Of a stretch of 64,000 bases of DNA, positions 39,301 to 51,300 are shown piece after piece. The stretch comes from Siphonodentalium dalli (lineage: Eukaryota; Mollusca; Scaphopoda; Gadilida; Siphonodentaliidae), in NCBI GenBank assembly GCA_032622095.1, contig CP136063.1, positions 209,795,934-209,859,933 of the forward strand, given 5' to 3'. Position 1 is the stretch's first letter. The number at the start of each line of letters is the position of its first letter. The notes beneath the pieces were generated by a model. The model was given only the letters and a program-made list of their open reading frames with translations. It was not told where the DNA came from and did no database searches. Both the position numbers and the translations under genes were made by a program.

Positions 39301-42300
39301 TGGTTTGTGTAAAGTATATGTCGACTGACCGTCTACGACCCCCACCCCTGATATAGTGTCGTGGTATACGCATTGACTATTCACCAACTAGCAACCATTT
39401 TTTCACATCTATGAGTTTTATTTTTTTATTTTGCTTTTTCGCTTCATCAAATAGCTTCTTTACACCGCCATAACTTCCAACTTTCTTCGGATTATAGAAA
39501 ATTTTAGATAACTGTTCATCTAGTATGGATCCCATTGTGTTTTTTCTGTTTTAATACCCTTTGGTGTCAACCTATCTGCTATTTGAGTTTTTGAATGTCT
39601 TGCTTTTGTACCTTTCATTGGTGTGAATCGATGAGAATTTTGGTGTTATGCTTTGTACCAGAGTTTCAAAATCATCATCTCAATCATCGTTCAAATGTTT
39701 TTTAATCCAAAGCCAGCGGTTTCTGTTCCCTACAAAATCTTGAGGTACATTAAGCTCGCTCAATCCTTGTGAAAAGGTTTGCCAGCCTGTTGGTTCGAAA
39801 CCTTTTCTTTGTCGTACATTATCATTGAGGAGATCAACAATATTTGATCCTCTAATAACTTTTTCACCATATGTTAATTGTCCATGTTCATCAAACTTCA
39901 TTTGTGGATGTATTGAAATCAGTTGTAAAAGTTGTTCAGCTTTTTTTCTCATCTTTAACGGAATACTTTCTAGCACATCCCTATGATGATGATTAAATGG
40001 TTGTTCTGTTTTCGGGGCTGAAATAGCTCTAACTGATTTTTGAGAAGTTTTCAATTTGTGCAAAGTTGTACCATATAATTGAACCTTCTCAGATTCTGAC
40101 AAATTTTGATCAGAAACTGAATTCAAATCTCTGCTTAGTTTTGAAATATTCGTAATTTCACGATTATGTGGTAATTTCGGATTAGTTAGACTCATTCTCC
40201 ATTTTTAATGTCATCCAACATTTTGAAGGGAACAGCGACCATTTTCTTCATGTTTAGCCGCGAAGTATTCCAGCGACTGCTTTACCAAGCAACGGTGCTA
40301 GCATAATAAGTGGTAAAAAACCTCCTTTCTGGTTTAAAATTTGTTTTGTTCGTTTCAAAGATGTTTATTTACTTGCAAGTTCTCTGAGATGTATACACCT
40401 CGGACGAAGTTTGCGCTTCTGAGCTTCTGTTAGTTTTACATTGCCTTTAAAAATATTTTTACAGCATTCTGACATGCAATCAATCACTCTCTTTGGGGCA
40501 TCTTTTATCATTTTTTCCCAAAAATGAGTTGGTGCCTGATTCATAGCCATTACAAAACTACCATATTTTGTAATCAGTGGAGTTTTTTTCGCCATCTTTA
40601 CTCTTCAACAGTTGAATCTCAAATGACTGAATTACTTTTTACTTTTACGTTTATTAAAATTACGATCAAATGCCATCAAAGCTAATTTTGATGGGTTTGA
40701 AAGATTCATAATTTTTGAGTATCGTTGAACCAACGGGGAATGTTCTGCTTCTTGGACTGATGGAATTGGTTGCGGACCATTATCGTTGAGTGGTTGAAAT
40801 CTAGCAAATGTAGAATTTGCTCTAGCTGGAGTAGCTCGCTGTGCAATTGTATAATTTACTCTAACTGGAGTAGTTCGCTGTGCAATTGTAGAATCTACTC
40901 TAGTAGCATTTACTCTATTTGGTCTAACTCGTGCAATTGATGTATTTTATTTTTGTCTGAGAAGACTTCTGATCAAAACTCCACCGAGAAATCCGCCTCC
41001 ACCAGTTTTTAAAAGTATTTTCTTTTTTGAATCGATATGAGTTCTACTGTCAGCTATTTTCTTCAGCTCCTTTTTGTGTTTTTGCAGAAATGTTCGTGTC
41101 TGCTTTGGAAGCTTTAAGTGATCAAGTATTAATTTAGCTATAGTCGAAAATACACTCAACACTGCTTCGTGCGACTCCATGATTGGAAATGAAAATATTA
41201 TGTTGATACACTTATTTTTATACCGATGAATAAATTACCGCACCTCGGTCGTCATTTGTGAGCCAACGATGGAAAATATCAGTTCTAAGTCTCAACGATT
41301 TATCCGTTTTTGGGTGAAAATCGAGTAGTAAATAACCATGATTGGTTGAAGTTTCATCATCATATGCTTGCATTAAATGAGGTATTTGCATTTGAGAGGC
41401 AAGAATTTTTATTTGGCCTTTATCACGCACACTTTGAAATAATACCATGTAATGTGTATTCAAACTCAAAGTTCTACTCGCTTTAGATTTCTGAAACATG
41501 TTTTGGGTTATGTAAATAACAGACATATTTCTGTGATGTCCTTTTCTTGTAAACCACAACATAATGTTTTCTTCATCTTTATCACCTAACATGTCATCAA
41601 AAATTACGAGGTGCGGTAAGTCTGTGTCATCGACAAGTTCATTGTCATCATCCGGTATTCCATTTAAAAATTGAATATTGTGAAATTGTTGCATCTGACT
41701 ATAGGTATTTTGCCATTCTTTGTAACACCAAACGACTTTGTATGGAACAGGTTTGAACAAATCATCTTTATATTCAATTAATTTCTTAACAAAATCTGTT
41801 TTACCACTACCACTTTTGGCCCCGATATGAAAATGTTACAGGGATGTTTGAACAACAATGATTCGTCCATCTTTACCCTGAGACAGATCATGTAAGACTG
41901 ATTAGGATTGTTCGGAATCAACCTTTTTTATTTTTAATGAAAAATCACCATAACTCCAGATTATTCCAAATGTCCATATGAGTTCATTATCTAAATCTGA
42001 AATAGGTCTAGTGGTTTTTAGAATATAATCCAAAGACACTTTTTCTTCAAATAACTTGTCAGCAGTGAAAATTGTACATGGTTCTCGGAGAATAATGTAT
42101 CCATATATTCTCGTCACCTCTTCGAATTTCAAAGTTTTTTCATTGAGAATCCTGTCTTGATATTCAGCAAAACGAATAAAATTATTTTCAACTAATTGAC
42201 GAATTTCGTTTATTTTGTTTTTAGGAGTACCATGAAATATCCAATAATCTGAAAACAGTTGATCCAATATATCCATTAAGAAATCAGTTTCAAATTCTGA

Positions 42301-45300
42301 TCTCTCAATCAAACATCTCAGTCGACTCTGCCCCTCAGAGGAATGTCCATTCAGCAAAGTCTCCATTATAATTCTACTTTCCCTCAAAAACCAAGTTTGC
42401 TTAAGTTCTCGTTTGATTTCTTGATCCATTTTTGACAATTCGATCAAGTTATTATAAATTTTCAAAAGCATTTCTGCTGGTAACACATAAGGAATTGTGT
42501 TGTATTCACCCACAAGTTGTTTGGTGTACACAGATCGGAATGTTTATGTTTGCTCTTCACTAATTACTTCTCGGTTCTTTGTGCGTTTAATTCTGCATGG
42601 ATAGTTTATGACACATTGACAATTTGACCGGCCATTAACACATTCAACTAATGAATGAAAATTTATATGCTGCTTAGTTTTATAATCCATAGTTATACCC
42701 TTGACCTTACATACAGATTTTATGACACCATCTTTCATGTACTGATATCCATAATTTTTCGGTCCTAACCCTATAAATTTCATGATTTTAGCATCCGGAT
42801 GTTCATCATTCCATTTACCAAGGTAGCTGTCTTCGGTTTTGATATTTTCTTTTTCTGGATCGAAAATATACATACAACTATATGTGTCGAAATACAACAC
42901 CCTATATTGGAGTTTTATAAAGCTTTATACAACTGCAAGCATGCATATGCTGTGACAAATGATGCAACAACTACATTGGCAGATGGGTGTGGTTCTATAA
43001 CATCGGTTTTATTTTCATAGCTGAATAATATGAATTTATCCTGTTCAAAAATTTCAACTGCTTTGAAGGTGATATTTTTATCAGTTAATAGTTCAAAATA
43101 TCTGGATGGTTCTGAGATATATTCAGTTTTAGTAAGAATATTATTTTGTGCATTTTTTCCCCATATGCAATTTATCATTAATTTTGCGCACTGGCGGAGT
43201 TCTGGGGTTTTTTTTATTTTTTATTTTTCAAGTTTTATACCTTCAACCTCATAATAATCTTTAATGTATTTATATTTATCTTCTTCACTTTTAACAGAAT
43301 TTGGATATCCACTTGCTTCTTGTTTAATTTTGAGGTATTTATCAATGTAAGCCCTGTATACTTTGTCCGACCACTCAGTCCAATGCCAAACTTGATACAC
43401 TTCCAGAATTTGGTAACCCAATTCTATTGCTTTGAATAATTCTACATGCGTCCAAACTCCAACTAAAGCACGCTGTTCGGTTTTATGACTACACTGTCCA
43501 CTTTCATTTTCTGCACAAGTTTTACACAATGTATATATCATTAGCTCAACTTTACTTTGTAAAGTTTGAGCTATTGCCATGGCTTTGTCGTCCGTCGTCC
43601 GTGTGTACGTGTGTGCGTGTGTACGTGTGTGCGTGTGTACGTAAGGCGTCAACAATGCAGTCTACAGGTCGTACCTTTGGTCGGATCATTATGAAATTTG
43701 TCATAGCTGTTGACATCAACATTTAGACCAGAATGATTAATTTTGGGGTCATTGGGTTAAAAAACATGGCCGCCAGTGGCCATCTTGCATTTCAAAATTC
43801 AATCCATTAGCACGGGCTACAGGGCGTACTGTTTGTCTGATCGTCATGAAATTTGTCATGGATGTTAATATTGACATGTAGATGGGAACGAGTAATTTTG
43901 GGGTCATTCGGCCCAAAAACATGGCCGCCAGCAGCCATCTTGGATTTTACTCTTTGTATGACTAAATTCTTTAGCACGGGCTACAGGTTGTACTTTTAGT
44001 CTGATCATCATAAAATTTGTCAAGAATGTTAATAATGACATGTAGATGGGAACGAGTCATTTTGGGGTCATTCGGCCAAAAAACATGGCCGCCAGCAGGC
44101 ATCTTTGATTTCACTCTTTGTATGACTAAATCCTTTAGCACGGGCTACAGGTCGTACCTTTAGTCTGATCATCATAAAATTTGTCATGGCTGTTGAAATT
44201 GGAATGTAGATGGGAACGAGTAATTTTGGGGTCATTCGGCCAATAAACATGGCCGCCAGCGTCCATCTTGGATTTCAAAATTTAATCCATTAGCACGGGC
44301 CACAGGTCGTACTGTTCGTCTGATCATCATAAAATTTGTCATGGATGTTAACAATGACATGTAGATGGGAACGAGTCATTTTGGGGTCATTCGGCAGTAA
44401 AACATGGCCGCCAGCAGCCATCTTTGATTTTACTCTTTGTATGACTAAATCCTTTAGCACGGGCTACAGGTCGTACCTTTAGTCTGATCATCATAAAATT
44501 TGTCATGGCTGTTGAAATTGGAATGTAAATGGGAACGAGTAATTTTTGGGTCATTCGGCAGAAAAACATGGCCGCCAGCAGCCATCTTTGATTTCACTCT
44601 TTGTATGACTAAATCCTTTAGCACGGGCTACAGGTCGTACTGTTCGTCTGATCATCATAAAATTTGTCATGGATGTTAACAATGACATGTAGATGGGAAC
44701 GAGTCATTTTGGGGTCATTCGGCAGTAAAACATGGCCGCCAGCAGCCATCTTTGATTTTACTCTTTGTATGACTAAATCCTTTAGCACGGGCTACAGGTC
44801 GTACCTTTAGTCTGATCATCATAAAATTTGTCATGGCTGTTGAAATTGGAATGTAGATGGGAACGAGTCATTTTGGGGTCATTCGGACAAAAAACATGGC
44901 CGCCAGCGGCCATCTTGGATTTCAAAATTCAATCCATTAGCACGGGCCACAGGTCGTACTGTTCGTCTGATCATCATGAAATTTGTCATGGATGTTAATA
45001 TTGACATGTAGATGGGAACGAGTAATTTTGGGGTCATTCGGCCAAAAAACATGGCGGCCAGCAGCCTTCTTGGATTTTACTCTTTGTATGACTAAATTCT
45101 TTAGCACGGGCTACAGGTCGTACCTTTAGTCTGATCATCATCAAATTTGTCATGGATGTTAATATTGACATGTAGATGGGAACGAGTAATTTTGGGGTCA
45201 TTCGGCCAAAAAACATGGCCGCCAGCAGCCATCTTGGATTTTACTCTTTGTATGACTAAATCCTTTAGCACGGGCTACAGGCCGTACCTTTAGTCTGATC

Positions 45301-48300
45301 ATCATAAAATTTGTCATGGCTGTTGAAATTGGAATGTAGATGGGAACGAGTAATTTTGGGGTCATTCGGCCAATAAACATGGCCGCCAGTGGCCATCTTG
45401 GATTTCAAAATTTAATCCATTAGCACGGGCCACAGGTCGTACTGTTCGTCTGATCATCATAAAATTTGTCATGGATGTTAACAATGACATGTAGATGGGA
45501 ACGAGTCATTTTGGGGTCATTCGGCAGTAAAACATGGCCGCCAGCAGCCATCTTTGATTTTACTCTTTGTATGACTAAATCCTTTAGCACGGGCTACAGG
45601 TCGTACCTTTAGTCTGATCATCATAAAATTTGTCATGGCTGTTGAAATTGGAATGTAAATGGGAACGAGTAATTTTTGGGTCATTCGGCAGAAAAACCTG
45701 GCCGCCAGCAGCCATCTTTGATTTCACTCTTTGTATGACTAAATCCTTTAGCACGGGCTACAGGTCGTACCTTTAGTCCGATCATCATAAAATTTGTCAT
45801 GGCTGTTGAAATTGGAATGTAGATGGGAACGAGTCATTTTGGGGTCATTCGGCCAAAAAACATGGCCGCCAGCAGCCATCTTGGATTTTACTCTTTGTAT
45901 GACTAAATCCTTTAGCACGGGCTACAGGCCGTACCTTTAGTCTGATCATCATAAAATTTGTCATGGCTGTTGAAATTGGAATGTAGATGGGAACGAGTAA
46001 TTTTGGGGTCATTCGGCCAATAAACATGGCCGCCAGTGGCCATCTTGGATTTCAAAATTTAATCCATTAGCACGGGCCACAGGTCGTACTGTTCGTCTGA
46101 TCATCATAAAATTTGTCATGGATGTTAACAATGACATGTAGATGGGAACGAGTCATTTTGGGGTCATTCGGCAGTAAAACATGGCCGCCAGCAGCCATCT
46201 TTGATTTTACTCTTTGTATGACTAAATCCTTTAGCACGGGCTACAGGTCGTACCTTTAGTCTGATCATCATAAAATTTGTCATGGCTGTTGAAATTGGAA
46301 TGTAAATGGGAACGAGTAATTTTTGGGTCATTCGGCAGAAAAACCTGGCCGCCAGCAGCCATCTTTGATTTCACTCTTTGTATGACTAAATCCTTTAGCA
46401 CGGGCTACAGGTCGTACCTTTAGTCCGATCATCATAAAATTTGTCATGGCTGTTGAAATTGGAATGTAGATGGGAACGAGTCATTTTGGGGTCATTCGGA
46501 CAAAAAATATGGCCGCCAGCGGCCATCTTGGATTTCAAAATTCAATCCATTAGCACGGGCCACAGGTCGTACTGTTCGTCTGATCATCATGAAATTTGTC
46601 ATGGATGTTAATATTGACATGTATATGGGAACGAGTAATTTTGGGGTCATTCGGCCAAAAAACATGGCGGCCAGCAGCCTTCTTGGATTTTACTCTTTGT
46701 ATGACTAAATTCTTTAGCACGGGCTACAGGTCGTACCTTTAGTCTGATCATCATCAAATTTGTCATGGATGTTAATATTGACATGTAGATGGGAACGAGT
46801 AATTTTGGGGTCATTCGGCCAAAAAACATGGCCGCCAGCAGCCATCTTGGATTTTACTCTTTGTATGACTAAATCCTTTAGCACGGGCTACAGGTCCTAC
46901 TTTTAGTCTGATCATCATAAAATTTGTCAAGAATGTTAATAATGACATGTAGATGGGAACGAGTCATTTTGGGGTTAATCGGCCAAAAAACATGGCCGCC
47001 AGCAGCCATCTTGGATTTTACTCTTTGTATGACTAAATTCTTTAGCACGGGCTACAGGCCGTACCTTTAGTCTGATCATCATAAAATTTGTCATGGCTGT
47101 TGAAATTGGAATGTAGATGGGAACGAGTAATTTTGGGGTCATTTGGCCAATAAACATGGCCGCCAGTGGCCATCTTGGATTTCAAAATTTAATCCATTAG
47201 CATGGGCCACAGGTCGTACTGTTCGTCTGATCATCATGAAATTTGTCATGGTTGTTAATATTGGATTTTACTCTTTGTATGACTAAATTCTTTAGCATGG
47301 GCTACAGGTCGTACATTTAGTCTGATCGTCATAAAATTTGTCATAGATGTTAATAATGACATGTAGATGGGAACGAGTCATTTTGGTGTCATTCGGCCAA
47401 AAAACATGGCCGCCAGCAGCCATCTTGGATTTTACTCTTTGTATGACTAAATTCTTTAGCATAGGCTACAGGTCGTACCTTTAGTCTGATCGTCATAAAA
47501 TTTGTCATGGATGTTAACGATGACATGTAGATGGGATACAATCATTTTGGGGTCATTCGGCCGAAAACATGGCCGCCAGCAGCCATCTTGGATTTTACTT
47601 TTCTCTTCATGTCTATAAACTAGTATTAGACATTCAACTTTCCACATTCCTAATCGCTCCATTGACTGTAATACATTAAATTATTCCCTTTCCAAGTTGA
47701 GCTACAGTGTCATTGACACTTTCATTTGTTATTACAGTGGATCGGTAGCACTGGAATGTACAATTTATTTGGAGGTAATACTTTGCATTTAATGAGTCCT
47801 TTGTAGGATTTGATGTCTCCTATTTGTTCCTGACTTAGAATTGCAGGATGACCAAGAGGGTACTCCCTATATTTATTCACACTAGGATACAAACTGCATA
47901 TATCAATATATTTTATTTCCTGTTTAGATGCTGATTCTATTTCATGATATAATTTTAGAGCATTAGTCCTACCACCAAATAATGCTTCCCTTGGTTTAAT
48001 TGGGTCTTGATGCAAATAGAATTGGTCCATAGTTTGTTTTAAATTTTTGTCTTCTTTACATTTATTGTCCAGGTCATGTTCCCAGATACATATTAATTTG
48101 CATCCCAAGCTTTTGATTTCAGTTTCCGTTTTTATTGTTTTTTCATACAATTCATGCATTGTTATATTACTGTAAGGGTTTCGGTGGTTTCTATCTGGAT
48201 AGCAAGTAGGACAGCCATGAAAAAAACACCCATACATTTCATACACTGTGTTTTATCCTGCATGATAACCATCAACAAAATGTGTGCCAATTTTAACTTC

Positions 48301-51300
48301 ACCACCATTTACGCGCTTGTGGATATCCAGCGTCTGAAATTATACCTAGAGAATTCTCTGGTAATGAATTTTTTCTCCATGAAAGGTTACAGGTTTGAGC
48401 TAATGTTATTGCTTCCCGGAATGGATCTATTTGATCAGTTTCCATTACACATAGTCTGAATTTGCCACATCCACGTCTTAAAATCTCTACATCTGATTTA
48501 CAATACTTTTGAATTTCTTTTTGGAAATCAAAAATATCCTCACCCCTAGCTTCGTACCATTTCAGAAATGAATCCCTATTTTCCTCAGACATTATTTCAG
48601 GTTTATAGTATTTTTTGTCTAGATATGGTCCTACGTAATTCTGAAAGTCCTGTCTGTTTGCCCAATGTGGAAAATAACCTTTAGCCATTTCTTCAAGTTG
48701 GAATGTTTTTGGAAATTTAGATAATGCCATTGGGATGAAACCCAATGAATCGATTACTCTAACACCATTGCATTGTAAACTCAGTATTTTGTTACCATTC
48801 ATAATAACATAGGTTTTGAATGTTCACCAAGTAATGTAAGAGGAACTGACTATCGTAGCCTCTTGCATTGTGAGCAATACCTTTATGGTCGTTGGTGTAA
48901 AACAACCATTTACAAAATCTTTTCAATACATCTCACCTTTAAAAATATATTCTCTGTTTGACAATACAGAATCACATGAATTGCATATTTCATCAATGGG
49001 TTTACATATACAATTTTCACAAGCAGTTTGTGCAACACAAAAATTGGGTATATGAACACCAGTATCTTGTTGACATTCAAAATAAAAAAATATGAATGGT
49101 ACCTTAACTTCTTTCTGTGTTTCTATCTGTTGGTACTGTTGGATATGATATCTGTGATCTGATGCGACGATTTCCTTACAGTATTTGTACGTCTGTGTTC
49201 CCGAACAGATATGTCTGTTCTCCTTTCGTGTGACGATTTCAACTCCACATTTCTGGCATTTGTGTATCATATCACAAATAGATTTGTCATGTTTTGGTGA
49301 TTTTTTCAAATGATTGTCGAGACATCGTTTACTTCTAAAAGTCCTCTTACATTTGATGCATTGTATCCATCGTTCAAAGGGACATATCTGACCCTCGAAA
49401 CACATACATTTGTATGGACATAAATGATCACCTCTGTTGTTCGAACCGACATCACAGTGTTCACAGTAATACCAACAACCAAGGAATCCCGTGACAGTTG
49501 TGATCACATCGTAGTGGTTGTTATGGAAATTAGATGGATGGACAACTTTACTTTCTTTCCCAACTGGTGGTGGTTGAAAAAGAAAGCCTTCGTCAGCAAA
49601 TTGATTATTTATTTTGATAACATACTGCGGATATAGCTGTTCCTGAATAATTTTGTATTCCTCAACCCCGCAACTGGTGTCGTGTGATAACCCCACTTTA
49701 TCCAACAATGACTTTGCAGCTTCCCGTTGTGGAGTTCTTGCTGGTCTCGTAATCCGTTTCCATTGTTGCTTCCATTCAGCGGTATCATTTTTGTCAGCAT
49801 TACACATACCAACAACGACAGCCCTCGCAAAACACATGTTATCTTCTGCGTTCTGAATCAGAAGAATACTTTTCTTTACTGTTTTCATTTGATTTTGTTC
49901 ACCGAATGCTTCATAATGTAAGGTATGTCTTGCGGTCCTTGTAGGCATATGCGTGACAGTGATGTCAAATGTCATCTGTCCATCATGAATTTTGAATTTT
50001 TTGTTCGATTGTGCAACTTTTTCTATGTTGTCAAGCAATAATTCACCCGTCTGGTCTTTTGCTTCAGTGAACGGGACGTGAATCCCTAGATCTTGCCCTG
50101 GATGAAAGATGGAAATTCTCATTTGATCTTTTGGTCCTGCACCACACTCATCTTTCAAACTGTTCACCAGATCTTTGAAAATTCTGTGAACAGTTTGAAA
50201 TGGTTGAAATTCTTTAAATGTAACGTTGTATTTCTTTGATGCTGTTTTAAATTTCCTCGAGTATTTATCAGTCAGATTTTGTATAGTATAATATTTACAG
50301 TCATCATCCAGTCGCACTCTCTTTCTATTGTCTCGTTCGCTTTCGCTATCTGAATATGGCACAAGGCGCTTCATCGTGAAATGACGACGTGATGAAAAAG
50401 CGTGTCGCTTTTATGCTCTGACATGGACATGCGCAGTCATCGTCCGTGTCAGAGCATAAAAGCGACGCACTTTTTCATCACGTCGTCATTTCACTGACGA
50501 CTGAATAACGCACCGAACGCTCACAATGGATCCACGATTGCAGAGTAACAACATACAACATTTACGAAAAAATGGATTACCGAGATCTGTATCGGAGCTA
50601 TTTGGAGGATGGGATGTTGGTGAGAGGTGTATTTGGGGATGATATGGAAGGCTTTGAGTTTAGCAGAAACGGGTACTGTAGATAACTTCTTTGATATCTA
50701 CAGGTACACCGTTATGCTGATGACGGACAACAGAGATCGGGTCTTTGGATTGCCACCACGGTGGTTCCGCCACACCAGATTCCTGGGGACATCAAGATTG
50801 ATGGTGCTACTTGCGGCTACATCACTACAGCGGTCTATCATAATCTTCTCAGGGCATAGAGTTTACGAATTCTTGCCGCTCTGGGGGATACAGACAGGCC
50901 AGCCGTGCAATTGTGCCATTTGGTTGCGACGTTCCCAAGACAACTTTCAGCTGTATTCAAACCCAAACACATCGTGCGATTACTTTTGAAACCATCAAAA
51001 ACGGCCCTTTTCAGGGCCTCACAAATGTTTGAAAAGATACACTCTTAAATTGCTACTATACGATTTGTTCATTCTTCCTGAACTTGGAGAGAATTTTCAC
51101 ATAATTTCTCCAAACCAAAATCATTCATCATGAACTTGGAGAAAATGTCCACATAATTTATCAAAGAAAACTTCCCTAACAATAAAAAAAAACAGTACCA
51201 CCCTTCATATCTATAATACGATCATCATATAGCATAATAATACAGAGCGTATCTTTCGTGAATTTTAAGTGGCCCTGAAAAGGACCGTTTAAAATAATAT

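Noticed and set aside
44068-47157. Repeated 60-codon minus-strand frames (MF(I/F)GRMTPKLL...)
   Set aside because: One per 164-bp unit of a non-coding tandem array. Similarity between them is due to DNA repetition.
38125-48255. Recurrent TAA at internal positions, suggesting stop-codon reassignment
   Set aside because: The long capsid frames contain no internal TAA, TGA also interrupts genes, and frameshifts accompany the stops. Decay explains the pattern better.
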